47,606 bases of DNA. Source: Crocinitomicaceae bacterium (lineage in GTDB: Bacteria > Bacteroidota > Bacteroidia > Flavobacteriales_D > Crocinitomicaceae). Below, piece after piece: positions 9,054-18,011 of the stretch (positions within the stretch are counted from its first letter, which is position 1; every line of letters begins with the position of its first letter). The stretch is taken from NCBI GenBank assembly GCA_016719925.1, contig JADJYC010000019.1:1-47606 (forward strand). Reading direction: 5' to 3'. Position numbers and translations under genes: made by a program. The notes beneath the pieces are model-generated. The model made no database searches and was not told the DNA's origin. It saw only the letters and a program-made list of their open reading frames with translations.

Positions 9054-9567
9054 GTCCGTATTTTTTAGCCCACCACCACCAGAAAATAAATATGATGGAA
9101 TACACAAAAATGGTAAATGTTTAAAGGTGATTAAAATCCAGTGAAGTCGGGTAGGACTCGTAAATAAGCAACAGACTGATTACACGAATAATATTAGCCA
9201 GATGAATAGCAATCATACCCAAAGGAATAAACCACAGTTTGTCTTTTATTCTTCCTGGAAAGGCAATGATAAAAATGGAGAAGATGGAAAAAAGTTTGAA
9301 ACCGTTACATTCATCACCTACCCATACTCCGGTGTTAATAGTTTTTTCCATCATCAAAATAACATGATCGCTGTCAATTTCAATCACAGTCTGCACACCC
9401 ATTAAATCCAAAAACTGATGTGAAAACCAAACGATGTTCAGATCCAGATAATAATCCCAATCCGTATAAACCTTAATGAAAAAATAATAGATCAGCAACC
9501 AGATTCCATAGAGTACACCTCCGGTTAAGAGAAATTTTACAGCTGGATGTTTAAGAAATTCCGGCAT
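9037..9567 (-). CDS. xrtF: Exosortase XrtF-type, with in-frame stop before last helix
   Basis: Exosortases are multipass membrane transpeptidases that cut and transfer proteins bearing a C-terminal sorting helix. The sequence shows the Cys-Arg-His triad in order: GDECNGFKLF, then ANIIRVISLL, then LDFNH. Several hydrophobic segments surround them. The start MPEFLKHPAVKF (ATG 9565-9567) lies just after a hairpin. Two codons after the catalytic His is TAA at 9121-9123, but the same frame continues TFTIFVYSIIFIFWWWWAKK to a stop at 9037-9039. That gives the expected last helix, with TAA where relatives usually have Tyr. So this is either a truncated enzyme or a one-base error. The neighbouring substrate and associated protein support the assignment. 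Confidence 0.82.
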
Positions 9568-9600
9568 AAAAAGAAAGAACACGTATTACCGTGTTCCTTT
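9568..9600 (-). terminator. Hairpin with U-run between PID-CTERM and exosortase genes
   Basis: On the minus strand GAACACG (9590-9596) pairs perfectly with CGTGTTC (9577-9583) around a six-base loop. G-U and A-T pairs extend the stem to about ten, and TTTCTTTTT follows. The loop contains the stop codon of the PID-CTERM gene. It fits an intrinsic terminator or attenuator that would reduce exosortase expression relative to its substrate. Confidence 0.65.
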
Positions 9601-9810
9601 ATATATTTTTCTAGCTCCAATGAATGCTCCGGCTACAAGCAGTATTCCAATGCCTCCGTCTATGGGAACGCAAGGAGGATTCCAGCAGGGTGGTCCTCCA
9701 GCTGGAGGTGATCCTGTTACAGGAGTTCCTCCTGGAGGGGCCGCCGGCATTGAGAAACCTGAATTAGAAATCAGGTAACCAAAGACCAGAATAAAAATTA
9801 ATTTTTTCAT
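9586..9810 (-). CDS. PID-CTERM sorting-signal protein, probable exosortase substrate
   Basis: A 74-residue secreted mini-protein. Residues 1-20 are a signal peptide (MKKLIFILVFGYLISNSGFS). A mature stretch of about 28 residues is rich in Pro and Gly, with Cys in PPCWNPPC. Then come PIDGG, a hydrophobic helix (IGILLVAGAFIGA) and a basic end (RKIYKGTR). This tripartite end is the PID-CTERM sorting signal recognised in Bacteroidota with exosortases, where the enzyme is thought to cut near the PID motif. It is immediately upstream of the exosortase gene, with a hairpin at its stop codon. The function of the mature 30-residue peptide is unknown; its cysteines and prolines suggest surface modification or anchoring. 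Confidence 0.82.
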   Translation of the reverse strand: MKKLIFILVFGYLISNSGFSMPAAPPGGTPVTGSPPAGGPPCWNPPCVPIDGGIGILLVAGAFIGARKIYKGTR

Positions 9811-9843
9811 TTATAATAAAAGCTTAAAACAATAATTTTTTTG

Positions 9844-12800
9844 TTATCGTGAATTCATTACTTTTACCGTAAAAAGATAAATTCCGTTTAATTCTGATGG
9901 CAAAGTTAATAAATTTTGACCAGTTTGAAATTCTGTATTTAGTGAATAATAAGTTTCTTGCCCTAAAATATTGGTGAGTTGAAAACTTACAGGGGTGCCG
10001 GATAACTGCTCTGGTACTATGACTGTAATCACATTCCCATTTGATTGATCGTTATTTCTTCAGAATTTTCATCAACTCCTGCACTATTTGCATCAGCCGG
10101 ATTCAATTCACCATTACTCAAAAATAAAGTGAATCGAACACCATCAAATTCATCGCTATAAAATGTAAATTGAGAATTAGTTTTAAGGTTGATAATTTCA
10201 TTAGTCTGCTTATCAAAAAGGTATATGAACTTGTAATCATTGAAAACCTCCAAATTCTCAGCGCTAAAAGTATAGTATCCTGAATTTTTAATTATTGTAT
10301 GAATATCGAATGCTTTGTCAGAGTTGGAAGTACTGATGGCATTTTTCCTGAGCAAATTATTTTCAATATTAAACGCTGCTCTCGGACCTGCTTCAAATCC
10401 AGAGTAGAGTTGTCTCATATCTGCGATGGTATCCATCCCATCAGTAGCAAAGATATCATGTGAGAGAATAATAGTTGAGCGATATGTGCTACTGTTTTCT
10501 GAAAGAGTTAATTTGAATTCATCAATAACTTCTTCAGAGCGAATAAACATTGCATTAGAAGAGGATTTATCACTTTGTTCAAAAGTAATTGAACCAAGAC
10601 TGGTAACATAAATCCATACTCCTTGTCCCACAGACATTAATCCATTATCAAGATCAGGAATACTTCCTAAACCAGAAACTCCGTCATAATATTGATAGTC
10701 GCCCAAAGCTGCGTCATAAACATAAAAATAATTGCTGATCTGACTTGTGCGGGTTGTCTGAGAATATAAAACAGGAGAAACAAACGGGTTACCAATAGTA
10801 TGCCAACCGGTGTTTAACGACATGCTAACACCAGCCGAACTTTCAAGAGTCCCGGTATTTTTAAGTGTAACTCCAGAGAAAACATTTAAGTCATCTCCCA
10901 GAAAAATTTCATACCCTTTTCCATTTACCAGAGTATGAGTAATGCTTGTAACATTGTAGGAAATTCCGTTGGTGTAATATCTACATGAATAAAAACATCC
11001 GCTGCCATCGGTTGCGCAACCATCAGGGAATCCTGTTCCACTTATATAGATGTCCGCATCCCACTCACTTAGTTTGGCACCTGTTACAGGTGAACATAAA
11101 TTTCTATAATCAGCAGTTCCTGGATCAATATATCGCTGCACAGTGTAAGTACCACTAAATGTGAAACCACCAGGCACCTGATCTATTCTAGCAGTTTGAT
11201 TATTGGAAGTTGAAAGGAAAGTAAATGTATTTCCTGGAGCAGGATCCAATATCATCGAACCTGCAATTGGATACAAGGTTCCGGAAAGGGTATGTGTTCC
11301 TTCATAAATCGTTATTGGAGCCCCACCAATATTATTAATTTCAAGCTCAACAAAATCAATGCTACCACCTCCACAGTCAATATATTGTGCAGTAACGCCT
11401 TTCATAGCAATTCTACCAGCTGTGAGGGAGGTCGTTCCAATAACATCCCAGTTGCCGTAAATATCAAGATTGACGTTTGCAGACATCTCAAGCGTGCCAT
11501 TTGGTTCAACAGACAGATTTTTTGTTTCTGCATTAACATCAACAGAAACAGTATGAAACGCATTGATAAAAACATTGTCATTTAAGGTTGGTACACAGGT
11601 ACAATCCCAAGTGTTTGGGTTGCTCCATGAACCGCTTGTAACTGAATAAATATCCAGAGGTTGTTCTAATCCGGCAAGCGTGAAATATTGACCGTCAGCT
11701 ATATCAGTTACAAAAGTGACAGTTTGATTTGTTGAGTTATAAGTGCCACTAATAACCGTAGCATCAGAAAAAACACCGTCATTATCAACCAATAATCTGT
11801 AAGAGCTTGAAGTACCAAAATTGTAACCACCGCTGAGGTAAAAGGTCAATGTTGTATTCCCTGTACTGCCTGTTTCATCTAGTTTCCAGGTTCTTGTAAA
11901 TCTGGAATGAGTTGGAATAGAGGCTGGCAGATCCGTTGTAGTCATACTGGATAATGGATCAGCAGTATGGGCCACTAGAAAATACTCACCTCCAGTCATA
12001 TCAGTAGACCCCGAAAGTTCGAGTATACCTGCACCTCTTGCAGAACCCTGAACATTTAAACCGTCATTTCCCAACCCAATTAAACCTATATTATGTGTTG
12101 CTTCATATGCATATAAATCTGTTGCAATTGCCATATTGTATTTGGCTCCAAGGTAGTTTTCTATTAATCTTCTTTGTAGATTGTTGAGTGCTTTGTTGTA
12201 AATAATTACTTCAGCGATGTAACCATTCAAGGTACAATTACTTGCCGCAGGATATTGCGCATTCCCAAGTGTTAAGTTGGAATGGGCAGTGGGCATAGTA
12301 TATGCAGCAACTTTGGTCATTTGCAATGTTCCTGCTTATATAAAAACATGTTTGTAGGGGTAATATGTGTTGACGTAAAAGTGAATGCCCCCGGATCAAC
12401 ATAACTTACGTGGTTGATAGCTGGAGAATATTGAGCAGAAACCAATGAGTTAGAACCATTATTACAGTAGGTCTGCCATTTTTTGATTTCACCAACATAA
12501 TTCGCACCCAGAAGGAATTGTTGAACATTAGGCGTTCTTTGGAAAACGATAAAATAGGTCACGTTTGCGGAAACCATTGAGGAAATACTCCCTGTTGTAA
12601 GCGCATCATCAACACCGTCAAAATGAATTGCCGGTAATGAATTGACTATACCTGTATTATAAACAGGTCTTTTAGATCCAGTTCCTTGCGTAAAATGATT
12701 TCCATTTCCGGAAAGATCCGTGAATGAAGATACTGTTGCACCATTAGCCAATCCTAAAGAATTTGCATCCAACCAAACAATATTCGAAACACTGTTTCCA

Positions 12801-12904
12801 ACCCCGGCTGCACCGGTTTGGTTAAATGAATAATTTTCAAAAATCAGACAACAAATAAATAAGGCACTGATTATACGGAAATGGAGAAAGTTTTTCATAG
12901 ACAT
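9844..12904 (-). CDS. Large T9SS cargo protein with LamG-like domain, frameshifted
   Basis: Three fragments (12317-12904, 10029-12326, 9844-10032) make a secreted protein of about 1,015 residues. A signal peptide (MKNFLHFRIISALFICCLIF) leads to a concanavalin/LamG-like domain (VWLDANSLGLANG, FTDLSGNGNHFTQ, PAIHFDGVDDALTT). The middle is a beta-rich region with a CTCVPTLNDNVFI stretch and a GWHTIGNPFVSPV segment common in T9SS proteins. The end is a type A sorting domain (VSFQLTNILGQETYY, then LPSELNGIYLFTV). Shifts near 12325 and 10032 each need one base. It would be exported by T9SS and anchored at the surface; a ligand cannot be named. Start 12904 or the second Met at 12898 are both possible; the latter gives the cleaner leader. 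Confidence 0.85.
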
Positions 12905-12920
12905 GAAAGATAAATCAGGT

Positions 12921-12950
12921 CTAATATACGTCTTTTTTATTTATGAGCAA
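12921..12950 (-). promoter_or_regulatory. Bacteroidota-type promoter for the large T9SS cargo gene
   Basis: On the minus strand TTG (12948-12950) is followed by 19 bases and TATATTAG (12921-12928), one mismatch from TAnnTTTG. The start codon at 12898-12904 lies 16-22 bp downstream of the -7 box. Confidence 0.5.
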
Positions 12951-13142
12951 TAAACCTGAATTTCTGGAAAAATTAATCATGTTTTGCGTTAGTAAAAAAA
13001 AAGTCACCAATACCGGCTGATCATTCGAATTGGAGGGTTATGTCAATTTCTTTGGCTGTGTTGCATTTTTGTCAGAAACCTTTTAATATCCCGAACGTAG
13101 TAGGAAAGAATATTGAACAACAGAAAAGCAAATATTTCCGTT

Positions 13143-15534
13143 ATGGAAAAAAATAAATCAAATAATAATAAACTTCTTGATATCAAGGACCTACTCTTCA
13201 TCTGGAAGCTGATAACAGGGAATTTGTTAATTCTGATTCTGATTCCTTTTCTTGCTTATGCATTCGGTTACATATACACATATCGATTGAACAACATATA
13301 TGGTGCAAAAGTTCAATTGCTTTTGAAGTCAGATGATACGTATGATTATCAGGATCCGATTTATGACGGACTTGGGGCGTATGGGGTTTATATGGACGTA
13401 CAGAATCAGATGAGAATTATTAAATCAAAAGATCTGATAGGTGAAGTCATAGACAGACTGAAAATAAACACTTCCTATTATGTTGTGGGAAGATTAACCA
13501 AAAAAGAAGTTTTTGAAACACTTCCATTTAGGGCAAATGCAGTTGTGCTGAATCCTTCTCTTTTTGAAATACCGATTGAAGTAGAAATATTGAATTCAAA
13601 CCAATATGAAATCAGTTATATTCTGGACGGCGAGACTTATAACATTATTCATGAATTCGATAAGGAGTTTGAGAATTCTCATTGTATACTAACAGTCTCA
13701 AAACAATACACCTATGATGAAGCTACTCTAAAAATTATAATGGCATCAGATTATGAAATTGTTTTTCATGACAGGGACTACCTGATAAGTAAATATCAGA
13801 ATTCGTTGGAAATTGAAAATCTTGAACATACTTCAGTTCTTGATGTATATATTTCAGACGAGTTGCAGCAAAGAGCAAAGGTGTTTTTGGATACCCTGAC
13901 TGCAGTATATATTGAAAACTCAAAGGATATTCAACTGGAAGTAAATCAGAATACTCTCGAAAATATTGAAAAACAAATTGATACAATTGACTCTTTTATT
14001 AAGGAAAAGGAATATGAGTTACTCAACTATAAAGATCAGAATGCTGTTTTAAATCTGGATAAGCAGGAAGATGAGTTTTTCAAACAATACGTTTTCTATA
14101 CCAATCTGAGACGTGAACTGGAACAAAAAAAGAACTCAGTAATTTCTTTAGATGGTTATTTAAAGGAATCGCAGGATGACAGATTATTACCACCATATTT
14201 TTTGATCGAGCAAAGCGATTCTTACCTGAATGATGCAATTCCTAAAATCAGATCAAAACAGATTAACCTGGAGGTAAAAAGATCACAGGAATATGAAGAA
14301 AGTCCAAACATTATAAATCTTAAAAAGGAAATCGCATTATTAAAAAAAGATGTGAGAAGTTATTTGGTTAATCTCCTGGTTGCAATTGAGACTGAAATAA
14401 AAGTGATCGAAGGTCATGTAAAAGAGTACGAATCGGATATCAAGAGTTTACCAAAATCTGCTCAGGATATTCTGAATATACAACGTGAACTGGATGTTAA
14501 TAACAAAATGTATTTGTTCTTATTAGAAAAAAAGACAAATACGCTGATTACTCGTGCTGGTATTATTCCTCAGGTTAGTGTGATTGAAACTCCCCCGCTT
14601 ATGGGCGTTGTTGAACCTGATAAGAAAAAATTAATCAGACTTTTTGTGCTGGCAGGATTTGTGATTGCTTTAGTTATTGCTGCTCTGAGAAAATTAATCT
14701 TTGAACGTGTAGAAAATGTTCAGGGGTTATCAGAAATTACAAGTATGAATATTGTAGGAGGTATTCCAAAAACAAAGATCGAAAATTCGACAATTGTAAT
14801 TGAAACCAAACCTAAGTCTAATGTTACAGAAAGTTTCAGAACCCTCAGAACAAATCTATCGTTTATGGGGACGCAAAATGATAAAGCAAAAAAAGTGATT
14901 GTTTCTTCATTTTTCCCTGGAGAGGGCAAGACTTATTGTTCCACTAATCTGGCCGCCATTCTTGCAAGAGCGGACAAAAAAACACTCATAATTGATTTTG
15001 ACTTACACAGACCTAAAGTACATAAGTCATTTGGTGTGGAAAATAGTTCTGGAATGACCAATTATTTAATTGGCAAAGCTGAATTTGAAGATATCGTTCA
15101 AAGAAATGTGTTGACTAATCTTGATATCATTACCTGTGGTATTCTGGCGCCTAATCCATCTGAATTGATTCTTCGAACTAAAGTCAAAGAACTATTCGAT
15201 ATTGCGGAATTGAAATACGATTACATTATTGTTGATACCCCCACCGTTTGGACTATTAAATGATACGATGGAACTTTGCAGATACTGTGATGTTTTTTTG
15301 GTTATTATGAATACAAATTATACCAGAAAAAGAGGGATTTTAAGAGTTGAAGAGCTAATTGCAAAACTGGATAACATTGAAAAGGGAGTTGTTTTGAATA
15401 ACATCAAAGAAACCCGATTCAGTTATTACTATTCTAAATATACCTACAAATATTCTTACGGATATAATTATGGTTATGGTTATGGAAATAACTACGGCTA
15501 TGAAAATTATCAGCAAAACGAAAGCGAACATTGA
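13143..15534 (+). CDS. BY-kinase/Wzz-type polysaccharide co-polymerase (Wzc-like), frameshifted
   Basis: A Wzz-type membrane part (hydrophobic segment ILILIPFLAYAFGYIY near residue 35, a long coiled-coil periplasmic region, second segment IRLFVLAGFVIALVIAAL) is fused to a bacterial tyrosine kinase. The kinase has Walker A FFPGEGKTY near residue 590, Walker A' IIDFDLHRPKV and Walker B YIIVDTPP. The last 35 residues are a tyrosine cluster with 14 Tyr (…GYNYGYGYGNNYGY). Such proteins control chain length and export of capsule or O-antigen through cycles of autophosphorylation. The fragments join in the C run at 15238-15242; one C fewer gives VDTPPFGLLND. I start at ATG 13143 rather than the TTG ten codons upstream. 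It opens the polysaccharide region. Confidence 0.9.
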
Positions 15535-15556
15535 AGACTTTCAAATGCAATGTGGG

Positions 15557-15586
15557 TTGCTGTTTTTTAAAATTTACTTATATTTG
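15557..15586 (+). promoter_or_regulatory. Bacteroidota-type promoter for the fibre operon
   Basis: TTG at 15557-15559 is followed by 19 bases and TATATTTG at 15579-15586, an exact TAnnTTTG match at the standard spacing. The first gene starts 22 bp downstream. This is the best promoter match in the window. Confidence 0.6.
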
Positions 15587-15608
15587 GTAGTGTCGATGGG
15601 CCATTCAA

Positions 15609-16091
15609 ATGAAAAGTAACTATTTAAAAACCGGGGTATTTGTTTTATTGTTTATACTTCATTATTCCGCCCGTTCTCAAACAGTAAATAGGTATAGTGT
15701 ATCTTCCTTTCAAATTTCAGGGCTGAATGACAGTATACTTTTTTGTGGTGGTCAGCCTTCAGCCGGATTTGATAACTCAACGGAATCTTTTATTGGATAT
15801 TTGCCGCTTGATTATAGTTTGCTTGCAATTCAGGAGTATGAAAATATCTTCAGAATTTTTCCGGTACCGGCCTCAGAAAAAATATACGTTGTGTTCAATT
15901 CAAATATTTTCAAAGGTTCTGAACTTTTGATTCATGATGTTTCCGGAAGAATTGTAAAATCATTCCAACTGTTGGGTCTAAATTATAACTACTATGAGTT
16001 TGACATTTCTGATATATCTGAAGGATCCTATTTGGTATCGGTAATTACTGACGGAAGCATGACAGGTTCTAAACAAATAATTATATATTAA
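15609..16091 (+). CDS. Small secreted protein with T9SS type A sorting domain
   Basis: The 160-residue protein has a signal peptide (residues 1-24, ending SARSQ). A short mature region of about 65 residues (VNRYSVSSFQISGLNDSILF, then GGQPSAGFDNSTESFIGYLPL) follows. A complete type A C-terminal domain begins IFRIFPVPASEKIYVVF and ends GSYLVSVITDGSM with the final KQIIIY. The sorting domain therefore takes up nearly half the protein. It is the first gene of an operon with two fibre proteins (gap of 6 bp to the next). It may be a small surface anchor or adaptor for those fibres, which themselves lack this domain; this is inference. The frame is intact. Confidence 0.85.
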   Translation: MKSNYLKTGVFVLLFILHYSARSQTVNRYSVSSFQISGLNDSILFCGGQPSAGFDNSTESFIGYLPLDYSLLAIQEYENIFRIFPVPASEKIYVVFNSNIFKGSELLIHDVSGRIVKSFQLLGLNYNYYEFDISDISEGSYLVSVITDGSMTGSKQIIIY

Positions 16092-16097
16092 ACGTTA

Positions 16098-18011
16098 ATG
16101 ATCCAAAGACTTGTATTACTCTCTTTCTTATTTTCAGTTCTGATTTCAACTGCTCAGCCGGACGCATATAATTACATAAATATTCAGGGTCAGCTCCCTG
16201 ATGCCGCGGTATCTTCATTAGATCTTGAATTTAAAATATATGACAGCGGTTCAAATTTATTGTGGTCCGAAATACATAATAATGTAACGCTTCATAATCA
16301 AGGAGTGTTTCACTTGCAGCTTGGTGGTGGGGTAAATAGCGGAGGCAGTATTGCCGACTTCAGTCAAATTAATTGGCTCAACGTTTCTGAAGTGAAGATT
16401 TATAATATAACCGGAGCATTAAATCATATTGTTGCAACTGTAAATTCATTACCGGTTCCTTATTCATTTCATAGTTTGACAAATCTAACGTCGCCGTTTG
16501 TAATTAATTTGACAGATGTTAATACTTCCGGAATCGTGAATACTTTTTTATTAAAATTTGACGGCGTTCAGTTTTATGTAGCTTCTGATATGCTCAGTGA
16601 CACTGCTGAGTTTGCATTCATCAGTGTAAATTCTTTAAATTCTGATACCGCTCTGGTTGCTGCTGACTTCATTGGAGGCGTGAATGATTCTGCCTTGTAT
16701 TCATTTTATTCAGACTCTTCACAATTTGCCCAATCAGCTCAACAAGCCGATTATGCTGAAAATTCAATTTACAGTGATACCGCAAATGTCTCTTTTTTAT
16801 CCCTTGGAAACTGGAGTAAGACAGGCAACACCGGGACAACTGCTGTCAACTATATTGGAACCACTGATTCAGTTGATTTTATTTTAAGAACTAATGGAAG
16901 TAAGCGCCTTACAATTACTCCTTCCGGGAATTATTACAACGGAAATCTTATTGCCGGAAACAGTGGATTTACTTTTACTTCTACATCCGGTGCTCTTTTT
17001 CAACCTTCTGTAGCGATGCCTGGTTTATCATCTTTAGGTGGATCATTTCTTTATTTTGACGGACAGAAAAGTGCTTTTTCCGGTGGAAAACATGATTACG
17101 GATTAGATACAACAATGAGGCAATACAGCATAAGCTGGGGTGAAAATAATTCCGGTAATGCAATTTATTCTGTCATGTTTGGATTGAATAATCATGGAGA
17201 CTCATCCTGGATTGCCGGAATAGGATATTCTGCCGATGCTAGTTTTACAATGGGCAGAAACTGTGTTTCTTCACTTTATTCTGTGGCTATTGGAGATAGT
17301 GCAAGAACAGATTATATACGAAATGTAGCAATTGGTAAAAATGTTTATGCAGGTATTCAGTCTTCTTCAGTTGGCATTGGTACTAACGTAATTTCTGTCG
17401 GAGCAACGGCATGGGCTGCTGGTCTCAACGTTACTGCAAACGGTCATTTCAGTACAGTTTTAGGAACTAATGCAAGCAGCAACGGCTTCAGAGGTTGTTT
17501 TCTTTATGGTGATAGTTCAACCGCTTCTATTGTTTCAAACACAGCGCAGTATCAGTTTATGGTGAGAGCAAGCGGAGGTACCGTTTTCTATACAGCATCA
17601 GACTTGTCTATGGGGGTTGAATTGCTGCCGGGAGCAGGCAGCTGGTCAATGATATCTGACAGAAATAAAAAAGAGAATATTAATCTTCTTTCTGTCTCAA
17701 AATTTTCTGATCAATTCAAATATCTTGACCTTTTTACTTGGACTTATAAAGAACAGGATTTGGTGCATATCGGACCAATGGCACAAGATTTTAATTCCTT
17801 GTTTGGAGTTGGTGAATTACCTAATTATATAAATATGATTGACATTGACGGAATAACTTTTTGGGGTATAAAATCGCTCCACTCTGAATTGAATGTCATT
17901 GATAAAAAAACAGAAGTTGACTCATTGAATAATCTGATACATTCGGAATTCAATGAATATGAATTATTGGAAAACAGAATAAAAGAACTTTATGAAAATA
18001 CTAATCGTTAG
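16098..18011 (+). CDS. Trimeric fibre protein with YadA-like head and S74 chaperone domain (1)
   Basis: A 637-residue protein, frame intact. The signal peptide (MIQRLVLLSFLFSVLISTAQ) is followed by a beta-rich N-terminal domain to about residue 130. Next are small-residue heptad-like repeats (SDSSQFAQSAQQADYAENS), and then head repeats of YadA type (SVAIGDSARTDYIRNVAIGKN, SSVGIGTNV). At S520-D521 begins an intramolecular chaperone/peptidase S74 domain (SDRNKKENI … HIGPMAQDFNSLF). The last 30 residues can form a coiled coil. S74 domains trimerise fibres and then cleave themselves off at the Ser-Asp bond. It has no T9SS sorting domain, so its route across the outer membrane is unclear. Its 3' end overlaps the next, paralogous gene by 20 bases. 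Confidence 0.85.
   Translation: MIQRLVLLSFLFSVLISTAQPDAYNYINIQGQLPDAAVSSLDLEFKIYDSGSNLLWSEIHNNVTLHNQGVFHLQLGGGVNSGGSIADFSQINWLNVSEVKIYNITGALNHIVATVNSLPVPYSFHSLTNLTSPFVINLTDVNTSGIVNTFLLKFDGVQFYVASDMLSDTAEFAFISVNSLNSDTALVAADFIGGVNDSALYSFYSDSSQFAQSAQQADYAENSIYSDTANVSFLSLGNWSKTGNTGTTAVNYIGTTDSVDFILRTNGSKRLTITPSGNYYNGNLIAGNSGFTFTSTSGALFQPSVAMPGLSSLGGSFLYFDGQKSAFSGGKHDYGLDTTMRQYSISWGENNSGNAIYSVMFGLNNHGDSSWIAGIGYSADASFTMGRNCVSSLYSVAIGDSARTDYIRNVAIGKNVYAGIQSSSVGIGTNVISVGATAWAAGLNVTANGHFSTVLGTNASSNGFRGCFLYGDSSTASIVSNTAQYQFMVRASGGTVFYTASDLSMGVELLPGAGSWSMISDRNKKENINLLSVSKFSDQFKYLDLFTWTYKEQDLVHIGPMAQDFNSLFGVGELPNYINMIDIDGITFWGIKSLHSELNVIDKKTEVDSLNNLIHSEFNEYELLENRIKELYENTNR

Noticed and set aside
8580..9107. 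Upstream ATG at 9105-9107 as start of the exosortase-associated gene
   Set aside because: The extra 18 residues are the exosortase C-terminal codons in another frame; the GTG at 9051-9053 gives the family N-terminus.
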